The notes beneath the pieces were generated by a model, which saw nothing but the letters and a program-made list of their open reading frames with translations, was not told the DNA's origin and did no database searches. Shown piece by piece: positions 38,704-45,997 of a stretch of DNA of 64,000 nt. The translations under genes were made by a program, and so were the position numbers. The stretch lies in assembly GCA_029880325.1 (NCBI GenBank), contig JAOUOP010000005.1, positions 62,001-126,000 on the forward strand, read 5' to 3'. Position 1 is the stretch's first letter. Each line of letters begins with the position of its first letter. The stretch is from Myxococcales bacterium. GTDB lineage: Bacteria; Myxococcota_A; Polyangia; Polyangiales; JAFGIB01.

Positions 38704-39992
38704 GGCTTTTGCTCCCGCGCGCGGGCCGCCGCCTGGCGCCCGAAGATCAAGGCATCCTCCATGGAGGAGTAGTTCCAGCCGCCATAACGGCCGGTGGAGA
38801 TGATGCCGTGCTGCTCGAGGAAGGCCTCGATGATGGCGACCGACGCCTGGTAGCTGTGGTCGTAGATGACGTAGGCGTGGTCGATGCGACGCGGCGTGGC
38901 AAAGGCGATGTCGCCCGGTGCTTCGATGATGCCCATCTCGATGAGGCCCGCTGTGACCTGGGGCAAGAGCGTGTCCATGTCTGGCTGCTGTCGCGAGGCC
39001 AGCTCCACGTAGAGGCAGGCCTTGCCCGGTGGCGCCATCTCGGCGCTGAAGTTCGAGTAGCAGCCCACGCGGTAGAACGGAAAGCGCGCTTCGGGCACGT
39101 AGACCCAGTGCATGTCGATGCCCGAAGGCCGCTCGAGGGCCACGTCCAGGTACCACAGGGGGGTGCAACGCAGGCTCGCGGCGGCACGCGAGACTTCCGC
39201 AGGTGGCGCCTGGAGCAGATCGACCAGGCGGTCGAGCGGCGCGCTCGAGATCAGCCGCTGGTAGGGAACGTCGCCGTCGTCGAAGTGCAGGACGCGGCGC
39301 CCGTGGTCGATGGCGCGCGGGGCGTGCTCGAAGCGCGGAGCTACGGGCAGGCTTGCACACAGGGCCTCGCTCAGCTCCGCGATGCCCGAGCGCGGGTAGA
39401 GAAAGTTCCTGTTGTAGCCCAGCTCGCGGTCGTTGAGACCCACCGCGCCGGCGATCACGTCGTCGAGCTGGGGTAGGGGCACAAAGCGCGAGCACCAGTC
39501 GGGGCTGATCTCCCGGGGATGCACGCCCCATAACTTTTGGTTGTAGGGGATCATGAAGTGTCGGCTGAAGCCGTCGCCGAAGTGCTTGAGGCAAAACTGC
39601 TCGAAGTCCGCTGGCTCGGGCGTCCGGGCGGCTCGCTCGCGGGCCTGCAGAAAGCCCATCAGGCACTCGTGGGCGGTGGTCGGGGGCAGGCCGTAGGTAT
39701 TGGCCTGGTAGGGGTAGCGCGTGTAGACGCCCTGGCTGAAGACCATGCTGCGGCGCTGGACCTCGATCAGCCGGCCCGGCAGCAGCTGCTCCACCCAGCG
39801 CCGAATGTCCGGGTCGCGCAGGTGCAGGAGGTGTCCGGTGCGGTCGAAGCGGTAGCCGCGCTCTTGCAGCGTGATGGCGTGGCCGCCGGGTGCCGCCAGG
39901 CGCTCGTGGATCTCGCAGTCGCCGCCCAGGTGGTGGGCAGCCGACATTCCAGTCAAGCCGGCACCGAGGATCTGAATCGGGGCGCGCGTCAT
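38700..39992 (-). CDS. UDP-galactopyranose-mutase-like FAD-dependent oxidoreductase
   Basis: The protein has 430 residues. An N-terminal dinucleotide-binding motif (QILGAGLTGMSAAHHL) and HAITLQERGYRFDRTGHLLH, GVYTRYPYQANTYGLP, FMIPYNQKLWGVHPREIS, and the C-terminal RYGGWNYSSMEDALIFG mark the NAD(P)/FAD amine-oxidase superfamily. The GGWNYSSMEDA tail and YNQKLWG match the UDP-galactopyranose-mutase-like proteins that sit in sugar clusters. It would rearrange or oxidise a nucleotide or lipid-linked sugar. It lies 40 bp after manA and overlaps the transferase by 4 bp. Confidence 0.85.
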   Translation of the reverse strand: MTRAPIQILGAGLTGMSAAHHLGGDCEIHERLAAPGGHAITLQERGYRFDRTGHLLHLRDPDIRRWVEQLLPGRLIEVQRRSMVFSQGVYTRYPYQANTYGLPPTTAHECLMGFLQARERAARTPEPADFEQFCLKHFGDGFSRHFMIPYNQKLWGVHPREISPDWCSRFVPLPQLDDVIAGAVGLNDRELGYNRNFLYPRSGIAELSEALCASLPVAPRFEHAPRAIDHGRRVLHFDDGDVPYQRLISSAPLDRLVDLLQAPPAEVSRAAASLRCTPLWYLDVALERPSGIDMHWVYVPEARFPFYRVGCYSNFSAEMAPPGKACLYVELASRQQPDMDTLLPQVTAGLIEMGIIEAPGDIAFATPRRIDHAYVIYDHSYQASVAIIEAFLEQHGIISTGRYGGWNYSSMEDALIFGRQAAARAREQKP

Positions 39993-40032
39993 GCCGAGTT
40001 GCGGCGGACTGTTGACCAGCGTCGCCAGGGCG

Positions 40033-41136
40033 TCAAGGCGCCGCTGGCGCAGGCGCGATGGAGGACAGCAGGGCGTGGGCTGCGAGCAACTCGAGTTCGA
40101 GTGGCGGAAGCCCGGCTGGTAGCGCGGCGCTGCAACCGGCCTGCAACCGTAGGGCCGCTGCGCCCGTGCCCAGCACGATGGTGCCCTCGACCACCGTCAG
40201 GCAGCGCAGAACGCGTCGCTCGGGTAGCTCCAGGTGGCCGCTGCCGCCCAGGCGCTCCACGCGCAGCGGTGCGAAATCCAGCAGCGCATCGGGCTCGGGG
40301 CCGCAGAGCAGCTCGTGGCGTGCGGGCAGCGCCGTGTCGGGCCAGCCGCAGGCCCGGCGCCGGGAGCTCAGCCAGGCGGGATCGCTGGCGCGGTCCCAGT
40401 CGGTCACCGCGAGCGCTTCTTCGAGATGCAGCGGTCGCAGCTGGCCATGTGGGTCGGGGCGGCCATCCCCGTCGTAGCGGCGCCCGTAGTCCCAGTAGCG
40501 ATAGGTCAAGCCGCGCCGCCCCGGCAGCACGCGTTGGGGCTCGATCAGTGTGATGCCGGCGCCCACGGCATGGGGCGTGCCGGGGTCGAGCACGACCAGG
40601 TCCCCGCGCTGCACAGGGATGCGGCACAGCAGCGCCTCGAGCCCGGCGCCGGCCTCCAGCGCCTCGCGCACGCGGGCTTCGGTGGTGCCGGGTTGGAAGC
40701 CGTGCACCAGCGTGGCCCCCGGCTCGCAGTCCACCACGTACCAGCACTCGGGCTTGCCCGAGGCGTCGGGCTGCCGCACCTGGGCGTCTGTGGGGTGGAT
40801 CTGCAGCGATAGGGGCTCGGCGGCGTCCAGCCACTTGACCAGCAGCGCCGTCTGGCTGCGACCGGCCCCCAGCTCGTCGCCGAGCATGGCGGCAGGATCC
40901 TCGGCCAGCAGCTCGGAGAGCGCCCGGCCGTCGCTGGCGAAACTCGGAAACTCGGGGCCCGCCGACAGCTCCCAGGACTCGCCCACCACGGCGTTCAGAT
41001 CGCGCCCTGGCCCCAGGATGTCGGCCTTGAAGTGCTGGACGATCCTGCGGCCGCCCCAGGGCGTTCGGCTGGCGGGCGTGAAATTGTCGGGGCGGAGCGG
41101 AATGGGCCGGGGGCGATGATGGGAAGAGTCATTCAC
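40033..41136 (-). CDS. manA: mannose-6-phosphate isomerase, class I
   Basis: The protein has 367 residues, a cupin-fold zinc isomerase. Metal ligands are visible in LQIHPTDAQV (Gln and His), KPECWYVVD (Glu) and GTPHAVGAG (His). It opens with TPWGGRRI and contains GESWELS, both family marks. It interconverts fructose-6-phosphate and mannose-6-phosphate and supplies mannose for GDP-mannose. The GTG start at 41136 is preceded by a -10 box 7 nt away. It heads the three-gene sugar operon with the flavoprotein and transferase. Confidence 0.93.
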   Translation of the reverse strand: MNDSSHHRPRPIPLRPDNFTPASRTPWGGRRIVQHFKADILGPGRDLNAVVGESWELSAGPEFPSFASDGRALSELLAEDPAAMLGDELGAGRSQTALLVKWLDAAEPLSLQIHPTDAQVRQPDASGKPECWYVVDCEPGATLVHGFQPGTTEARVREALEAGAGLEALLCRIPVQRGDLVVLDPGTPHAVGAGITLIEPQRVLPGRRGLTYRYWDYGRRYDGDGRPDPHGQLRPLHLEEALAVTDWDRASDPAWLSSRRRACGWPDTALPARHELLCGPEPDALLDFAPLRVERLGGSGHLELPERRVLRCLTVVEGTIVLGTGAAALRLQAGCSAALPAGLPPLELELLAAHALLSSIAPAPAAP

Positions 41137-41143
41137 GTCGAAA

Positions 41144-41149
41144 ATTTTA
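41144..41149 (-). promoter_or_regulatory. -10 TAAAAT, leaderless-type spacing (manA)
   Basis: On the minus strand TAAAAT (five of six consensus positions) ends 7 nt before the GTG at 41136, inside a short AT-rich patch. Confidence 0.45.
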
Positions 41150-41204
41150 CCCTTGCCGTGGGACAGGTAGACTGATGTAGGACAAGCCCGCCAGGAGGCA
41201 CGCC

Positions 41205-41522
41205 ATGACCTACACCGGACAAGACCGCAGGGTTCACAAGGTATTCGTGACGCGCAATACCGAATACCACCTTCGCCGCGATACCTGCGTTCGAGTTCGC
41301 GATCGCCAGAGCGGCCGCTGGATGGACGGGCATTTCGCGGTTAATCGCGAGGTGGCGGGGGCGATTCGCTTCTTCGAGAGCGGCGCCCTCTCGGCCCAGC
41401 CGGGTCTACCCCAGGTGGGCGAATCGCTCTATTTCGAGGACGCGGGCCACGATTTGGTCACCAGCTCGATCGTGTCGGTGGAGCGCCCGCGGCGCGACGT
41501 GGTCGACCAGTACCCGTGTTGA
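41205..41522 (+). CDS. hypothetical protein with strong ribosome site
   Basis: The protein has 105 residues. A perfect AGGAGG lies at 41193-41198, 6 nt before the ATG, which is rare in this window and suggests high expression. The sequence is basic at the N-terminus (QDRRVHKVFVTRNTEYHLRR) and appears beta-rich (CVRVRDRQSGRWMDGHFAVN). It has two Cys, no signal peptide and no membrane segment. I do not recognise the family. It is divergent from manA by 68 bp. Confidence 0.72.
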   Translation: MTYTGQDRRVHKVFVTRNTEYHLRRDTCVRVRDRQSGRWMDGHFAVNREVAGAIRFFESGALSAQPGLPQVGESLYFEDAGHDLVTSSIVSVERPRRDVVDQYPC

Positions 41523-41557
41523 GACGGGAAACGCTGCCCGGTCTGCATCGCCCGTGC

Positions 41558-41563
41558 TATGGA
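41558..41563 (+). promoter_or_regulatory. -10-like TATGGA, leaderless-type spacing
   Basis: TATGGA ends 8 nt before the ATG at 41572. The spacing favours this start over an ATG 18 bp upstream. Confidence 0.3.
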
Positions 41564-41571
41564 AGGCAGCG

Positions 41572-41970
41572 ATGTCCGAGCGGATCGTGCGCGTCGTCGC
41601 GGCCTTGATCGAAAACGATGGGCGCTACCTGATCACCCAGCGGCGCGCTGGCGCCGTGCTCCCGGGGCTGTGGGAGTTTCCCGGCGGTCGCGTGGAGGCG
41701 GGTGAGAGCGACCAGGACGCCCTGCGCCGCGAGATGGGGGAGCGCCTGGCTGCCGAGGTCGAGGTGGGCCAGATGATCTCCTTCGTGCGCCACCGCTACC
41801 ACAGCTACACCGTCGACTTGCATCTCTACGAGTGCCAGCTGCTCAGCGACCTCGCCATCCGTGCGGTGCGCGACTTCCGCTGGATCCGTTCCGCCGAGTT
41901 TGACGATTACGAGTTCACGCCCGCCGACGAGGCCTCCATGTCGCAGCTGCTCGGGGAGATTTCCCAATGA
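41572..41970 (+). CDS. Nudix hydrolase of the MutT/8-oxo-dGTP type
   Basis: The protein has 132 residues. The N-terminus RVVAALIENDGRYLITQRRA and LPGLWEFPGGRVEAGES match MutT-like pyrophosphohydrolases that sanitise oxidised or altered nucleotides. The Nudix box is imperfect: residues 39-60 give G-x5-E then RE at 53-54, but the next pair is Glu57-Arg58 rather than Glu-Glu, and the glycine is Ala60. One metal-binding Glu is therefore missing, which could lower or change activity. The gene heads a row of overlapping genes (4-bp overlap with the next). Confidence 0.85.
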   Translation: MSERIVRVVAALIENDGRYLITQRRAGAVLPGLWEFPGGRVEAGESDQDALRREMGERLAAEVEVGQMISFVRHRYHSYTVDLHLYECQLLSDLAIRAVRDFRWIRSAEFDDYEFTPADEASMSQLLGEISQ

Positions 41971-42560
41971 GCGCGCGCGGCATCGCCTGGGGGCTATTGC
42001 TGTGGCTCGCAGCCTGCGGGCGGCCCGCCCCGGCCGCCGATCCCGAGGCGCCGCCCCAAGCGCCAGCTCCGGCAGCTTCGGAGGCCGCTGCACAGACCAC
42101 CACCGCGCCGGCCGCCGAGGACACCGCCGCCGACGGCTATGAGGCCAGCCCCTCGCGCCGCGGTCCTGAGGGCCAGGAGATCTTCGGCGGCGACATCGAC
42201 TGGTCGGCCCCGGAGGTTTCGCTCGCTTCCATGCTGGCCGAGCCCGATCGCTTCGCCGGGCGCAAGGTGCGCACCCGCGGCGTCATCGGCCGCGTCTGCC
42301 AGCGCCAGGGCTGTTGGATGGAGCTGCGCGGGGAGGGCGCCGAAGAGCCGGTGCGCGCGCCCCTGGCCGGCCACTCCTATTTCATGCCGCAGCGGGCCAT
42401 CGGTCGAGAGGCCACCGTGGTGGGCACCGTCGACGTGCGGGAGCTGAGCGAGGCCCACAAGGCCCACCTGCGCTCCGAGGGGGCGGAGGCTACCGAAGTG
42501 CGCCTCAGCGTCGTGGCCAGCGCCGTCGCCCTGCTCGACGTCGTGGCCAAGGGGGAGTGA
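41967..42560 (+). CDS. DUF4920-type lipoprotein
   Basis: The protein has 197 residues. The signal peptide ends in a lipobox (LLLWLAACG), then comes an Ala/Pro-rich linker. The mature domain has MLAEPDRFAGRKVRTRGVIG, VCQRQGCWMELRG and ATVVGTVDVRELSEAH, matching DUF4920 proteins, which contain a conserved CxxxGCWM and look OB-fold-like. It is probably periplasmic, perhaps redox- or metal-related through the two Cys. ATG overlaps the Nudix stop by 4 bp and its own TGA overlaps the next GTG. Confidence 0.87.
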   Translation: MSARGIAWGLLLWLAACGRPAPAADPEAPPQAPAPAASEAAAQTTTAPAAEDTAADGYEASPSRRGPEGQEIFGGDIDWSAPEVSLASMLAEPDRFAGRKVRTRGVIGRVCQRQGCWMELRGEGAEEPVRAPLAGHSYFMPQRAIGREATVVGTVDVRELSEAHKAHLRSEGAEATEVRLSVVASAVALLDVVAKGE

Positions 42561-43270
42561 GCGACGCCGTGGCCTCGGATATTCCTGCGCGCTGCCAGCT
42601 CTGCGATAGCCCCATGCCCGCGGGCGGGGCCCAATGCTCCACCTGCGGCAAGGTCTATGGCGAGCAAAACCGCTGCCCCAGCTGCCACGCCATCGCCGCC
42701 GTCAGCGAGCACGGCCCCGGTGACTACGTCTGCGCCGCCTGTTCGGCGCCCCGGGTGCGCACCCGCAGCACGCCTGTCGATTCGGATTTCGCGGACGCCC
42801 TCGCTCGCAAAGCGACCCGTGACCGCGTGCTCTCCTACGTCTTCCTTCCAGTCGGCGCGCTCAGCTCCTTGGTCGGCCTGGGCTTGGGCTCGGCGGCCCT
42901 GGCCTGGCTCGAAGGCGGTTTTCGCAGCGCCGGGCTGGTCGTCGGGAGCATCGCCCTGGGCATCGGAGTGCTCGGGCTGTGGGTGGCCGGACGCGCCCTG
43001 CGCTCGGCGAGGGCCCTGGGTGAGCGCGTGCGCGATGCGCGCCTGATGCTGCACGCCGGGCGCAGCCAGGATGGGGTCACGGCCGGGGATGCAGCGCGCC
43101 TTTTGCGCCTGGACGAGGCCGCCGCCGACGCAGCCTTGACCGAGCTTGCCAAAAAAGGTCAGCTGGACCTGGCGGTCGACGATGTCGGCACGGTGCGCTA
43201 TCGGGTGTTCGACGCCGAACTCGAAGAGCAGGCCGAGGAGGTTTCCGCCGCCCAGCTGCGGCAGCGTTGA
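42557..43270 (+). CDS. zinc-ribbon membrane protein
   Basis: The protein has 237 residues. It starts at GTG 42557, overlapping the previous stop (GTGA). The N-terminal 60 residues hold four CxxC pairs (CQLC, CSTC, CPSC, CAAC), a double zinc ribbon. Two membrane helices follow (VFLPVGALSSLVGLGLGSAA and AGLVVGSIALGIGVLGLWVA). The C-terminal 90 residues look like a small winged-helix-like domain (GVTAGDAARLLRLDEAAADA, ELAKKGQLDLAVDDVG). The stop codon TGA is immediately followed by the stop of the convergent gene, with no intergenic base. Function unknown. Confidence 0.83.
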   Translation: MSDAVASDIPARCQLCDSPMPAGGAQCSTCGKVYGEQNRCPSCHAIAAVSEHGPGDYVCAACSAPRVRTRSTPVDSDFADALARKATRDRVLSYVFLPVGALSSLVGLGLGSAALAWLEGGFRSAGLVVGSIALGIGVLGLWVAGRALRSARALGERVRDARLMLHAGRSQDGVTAGDAARLLRLDEAAADAALTELAKKGQLDLAVDDVGTVRYRVFDAELEEQAEEVSAAQLRQR

Positions 43271-43795
43271 TCAGCAGGTCGGCGTGACGCTCTCGGTGAG
43301 GGCCAGCACCAGCACCAGCAGGCCCTCGAGCAGGCGGTCGACGTCGTGCGACTCGGCCGCTGCGCGATCCAGCTCCTGGTTGATCAATCGCATCAGGGCC
43401 GGCTGGCTCGAGGCGATGGCGTCCTCACTGAAGCTCGCTTCACCACAGGTCTCGCTGCGCATCTGCCCGTCGAGCACCAGGCGCGAGAGGGCTGCTTCGA
43501 TCTCGGCCTTGCCGATCACGTGCAGGCCCCGACCGCAGGAGGCCTCGAACGACAGATAGACCATCACATAGAGGAAATAGGCCATCGCCTGTATCGGCGC
43601 GCCCGGGATTTCGCTCAGCTCGTCGGAGACGAAGTCGGCCAGCGCCGGCTGCTGTCGCTCCATCTGGCGAAAGGCGACGTTGAGCTTCTGGCGTAGGTCG
43701 TCGCCCGACAGCTGTCGGAGCACGCCAGCGATGGCACTTTCTTCGACCACGGCGTAGCTGGGCGCCGAGTGCAGTGCGACTCTCTGAACGAGCAT
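43271..43795 (-). CDS. hypothetical protein
   Basis: The protein has 174 residues, mostly helical. It includes MERQQPALADFVSDELSEIP, a hydrophobic stretch (IQAMAYFLYVMVYLSFEA) and a leucine-rich C-terminus (VDRLLEGLLVLVLALTESV). There is no signal peptide and no recognised domain. Its stop abuts that of the convergent membrane protein. A -10-like TAGGCT lies 6 nt before the ATG. Confidence 0.75.
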   Translation of the reverse strand: MLVQRVALHSAPSYAVVEESAIAGVLRQLSGDDLRQKLNVAFRQMERQQPALADFVSDELSEIPGAPIQAMAYFLYVMVYLSFEASCGRGLHVIGKAEIEAALSRLVLDGQMRSETCGEASFSEDAIASSQPALMRLINQELDRAAAESHDVDRLLEGLLVLVLALTESVTPTC

Positions 43796-43801
43796 GGCGC
43801 C

Positions 43802-43807
43802 AGCCTA
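43802..43807 (-). promoter_or_regulatory. -10-like TAGGCT, leaderless-type spacing
   Basis: On the minus strand TAGGCT ends 6 nt before the ATG at 43795; no ribosome site fits between. Confidence 0.35.
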
Positions 43808-43843
43808 GTCAGCGCCGCCCGGGGCGTCACCTTTTTGGCCTGG

Positions 43844-44608
43844 TCAGTCGTCGTAGAAGAGAGGTGGACGCTTGCGGACGAAGCGCAGGATCAGCTCGCG
43901 CTGCTCGGCCGAGAGGCGGTCGAAACCGACGCCGATGCCCGGCTCGGAGTCCATGTCCATGGGGTCGCGCACGAAGCGCACGGTGCCAGCGATGACCTGC
44001 TCGAAGCCCCCGGGGAGCGTCAGCGTCAGATCCACCTTGTCGCCGACGGCGGCCGTGAGATAGGTGCCGACGAAGACGCCGCCCTCGGCGATGTCGCCGG
44101 AGAAGCCGACGAAGAAATTCGACTCCGTGGTGGCCCCCACATTGGCTTCGAAAGCGGCGCGCTCACCGGGGGCGCTGGGGGGGCGCTCGGAGACGGGCCG
44201 GGCGTCGCTTGGCACCGGGGCGGCCGCGGGCACGGCGGTGGCGGCGGATGCGGCCGCGGGAGGATGGCTCGGGGGCCTCATGCTCGGCGCCTGGGACAGT
44301 GGGTAGAGCTTGCTCATGACCCGGGCCAGGGCCTGCGTCGCGACCTGTACGCCGGGCAGGTCGCCGCGGACGTCCTGCAGCAGCGCCATGGTTTGGCTCA
44401 GGTAGCCCATGGCGGCGCGCACGCTGGCGCGTCCGTCGATGGGGGAGGTAGCGTTCTGGGCCTCGAATAGTGCGCCCACCGACTGGGCGATGTTGGAGGC
44501 GATGGCCATCACCTCCTCGGGGACCTTGGGATCGGCCTGCAGGGCTTCGAGCGCCTCCCCGAGCAGGTCTCGGGCCTCGCTCGCGGTCTGTGCTCCCTCG
44601 TAGCTCAT
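43844..44608 (-). CDS. PilZ-like domain protein lacking the RxxxR motif
   Basis: The protein has 254 residues. The N-terminal 100 residues are helical (ARDLLGEALEALQADPKVPE), then comes a Pro/Ala linker. The C-terminal 110 residues follow the myxobacterial PilZ pattern (SNFFVGFSGDIAEGGVFVGT, VDLTLTLPGGFEQVIAG, SEPGIGVGFDRLS). The c-di-GMP ligands are incomplete: there is no RxxxR before the strand, and D-x-S-x-x-G reads DIAEGG. Cyclic di-GMP binding is therefore doubtful and it may be a PilZ adaptor. ACGAGG lies ahead of the ATG. Confidence 0.85.
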   Translation of the reverse strand: MSYEGAQTASEARDLLGEALEALQADPKVPEEVMAIASNIAQSVGALFEAQNATSPIDGRASVRAAMGYLSQTMALLQDVRGDLPGVQVATQALARVMSKLYPLSQAPSMRPPSHPPAAASAATAVPAAAPVPSDARPVSERPPSAPGERAAFEANVGATTESNFFVGFSGDIAEGGVFVGTYLTAAVGDKVDLTLTLPGGFEQVIAGTVRFVRDPMDMDSEPGIGVGFDRLSAEQRELILRFVRKRPPLFYDD

Positions 44609-44762
44609 CGGTTGCCTCGTGGTGGACTCTCGGGTTCGAGCCGGCTGCGGCTGCGGCCCGCGACAGGGGCCCGAGCCTAGCTCGGATCATCGGTGAATTC
44701 ACGCCATGATCGCGCAAGGGCCCGCCTTTGCAGGGCTTTCGGGGCCGGCGCCGCGGCGAGCG

Positions 44763-45041
44763 CTACTGGAGCGTGGGACCGAACTCGATCTTTCCGAAGC
44801 GCGCCTCGTACTTGGCGAGGGTCTCGGAGAGGGCCACGCTGAAGCGCTTGGCGTGTTGCGGCGACATCAGGATGCGCGACAGCAACCAGCCCTGCTTGCC
44901 CTGGACGAATGCGAAGTCCATTGCGAACGAATCCTGGCTGCTGGCCACCTGGGCCAGATTGGCAAAGCGCCCCTTGGCTATCTCGTCGTCGGCCTTGATC
45001 ACGACCGAGGGGCTGTCGTTTCCTTGTTTGGGGTCATTCAT
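44763..45041 (-). CDS. DUF3467 protein
   Basis: The protein has 92 residues. GRFANLAQVASSQDSFAMDF, a central ILMSPQHAKRF and the C-terminal LSETLAKYEARFG fit DUF3467, a small family of unknown role found widely in bacteria. No membrane segment. It is divergent by 27 bp from the zinc-ribbon membrane protein at 45069, and a -10 box sits 7 nt before the ATG. Confidence 0.88.
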   Translation of the reverse strand: MNDPKQGNDSPSVVIKADDEIAKGRFANLAQVASSQDSFAMDFAFVQGKQGWLLSRILMSPQHAKRFSVALSETLAKYEARFGKIEFGPTLQ

Positions 45042-45048
45042 GGCCCCT

Positions 45049-45054
45049 TAGATA
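45049..45054 (-). promoter_or_regulatory. -10-like TATCTA, leaderless-type spacing
   Basis: On the minus strand TATCTA ends 7 nt before the ATG at 45041, inside the 27-bp gap to the divergent gene. Confidence 0.4.
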
Positions 45055-45068
45055 GCGCTCCGATCACC

Positions 45069-45659
45069 ATGGACCAAGTTCTATTCTGCCCCTTTTGCCG
45101 CGAGTCCTTCGAGGATCAGAGCCACTGCCCGGAGCACGAGCTGGAGCTGGTCCCGCTGCTCGCGCTGCCCAAGCGCCGCCGTGAGTTCGGGGACGACGAG
45201 CCCCTGAGCCTGTTGTCGCCGGCCCTGGGGCGCGGTGCGCTGGCGCTCGGGGCCGTGGCCACGCTGCTCGCCTTTGTGGCGCTGCCGCTGGCGCGCGTGG
45301 ACGGGCCCGTCGCCATGGGTGGAACCATGCTGCGGCTGGCCCTTTCCAGCACGCCCAAGCTGTGGCTGGTGCCGGCGGCTGCCAGCGCCTGTCTGAGCAC
45401 GCTGCATCGGCGCCGCACACCGAGGGGCATGCGCGGCGCGCGTTTGGCGCTGCTGGTGCTGAGCGTGATCCCGCCGGCGGTCGTGGTCTGGACCTACCGC
45501 GGTGTGGTCGAGGCGGTGGCCCTGCTGTCAGTCACGACCCTGCAGCCGCTGACCCCGTCGCTGGCCCTCGGCGCCTTCGCGGTCATCGGGGCGGCGCTGC
45601 CGGCCTGTTACGGCGCTCTGCGCCTGGGCGTTGTGCGGCGCTCCGCGTCGAGCACGTAA
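45069..45659 (+). CDS. membrane protein with N-terminal zinc finger
   Basis: The protein has 196 residues. It starts at ATG 45069; the open frame upstream overlaps the divergent DUF3467 gene. The first 25 residues carry CPFCRESFEDQSHCPEHE, a Cys3His zinc finger. Four hydrophobic helices follow (LALGAVATLLAFVALPLA, LLVLSVIPPAVVVWTY and others). Its stop codon (45657-45659) lies within the terminal repeat of the type B palindromic element, so the C-terminus may have been set by the insertion. Function unknown. Confidence 0.82.
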   Translation: MDQVLFCPFCRESFEDQSHCPEHELELVPLLALPKRRREFGDDEPLSLLSPALGRGALALGAVATLLAFVALPLARVDGPVAMGGTMLRLALSSTPKLWLVPAAASACLSTLHRRRTPRGMRGARLALLVLSVIPPAVVVWTYRGVVEAVALLSVTTLQPLTPSLALGAFAVIGAALPACYGALRLGVVRRSASST

Positions 45660-45819
45660 GGAGCCGCCGCAAAATAAGGTTACCAACTCGACTCCGAACC
45701 ATCCCGCCCAGCTGCGTTGCGCCGCCTTCAAATACGCGGAGTATTCGCGCGGCGTCGCGCCCTGCCGGACGGGCGCCTCGAAGCCGACTTGGCAACCTTA
45801 TTTCGCGGCGGCTCCTAAC
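45656..45819. repeat. 164-bp palindromic element, type B
   Basis: Arms of 38 bp (45656-45693 and 45782-45819) are inverted repeats with five mismatches, tipped GTAAGGAGCCGCCGC on the left and its near complement on the right. Read on the minus strand the centre contains CCGCGCGAATACTCCGCGTA, matching the type A core at 25 of 28 positions with the following bases and again at GCAGCTGG further on. Size and position of the core are the same as in type A, but the arms are unrelated. Confidence 0.88.
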
Positions 45820-45898
45820 CCCCCGAAGTCGCGGAGCTTTCAGGCGTGCAGCCGGTGGGCCCGCCGGCCTGCCTCCGGGCGCCCCCCACCGTTTCACC

Positions 45899-45926
45899 TT
45901 TGCCGGCCGGTCGCCTGGAGTATACT
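45899..45926 (+). promoter_or_regulatory. sigma-70-type promoter upstream of rpoN
   Basis: TTTGCC (45899-45904) and TATACT (45921-45926) are separated by 16 bp. TATACT matches the -10 consensus at five of six positions. The start of rpoN is 71 bp further on, so this would give a normal leader. Confidence 0.45.
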
Positions 45927-45997
45927 CGACAGACGCACGTACGGCGCGCCGGGAGGTCCGGGGTGCGGTTCAGGGCGGCTCTCCGGGAAAAAACGAC

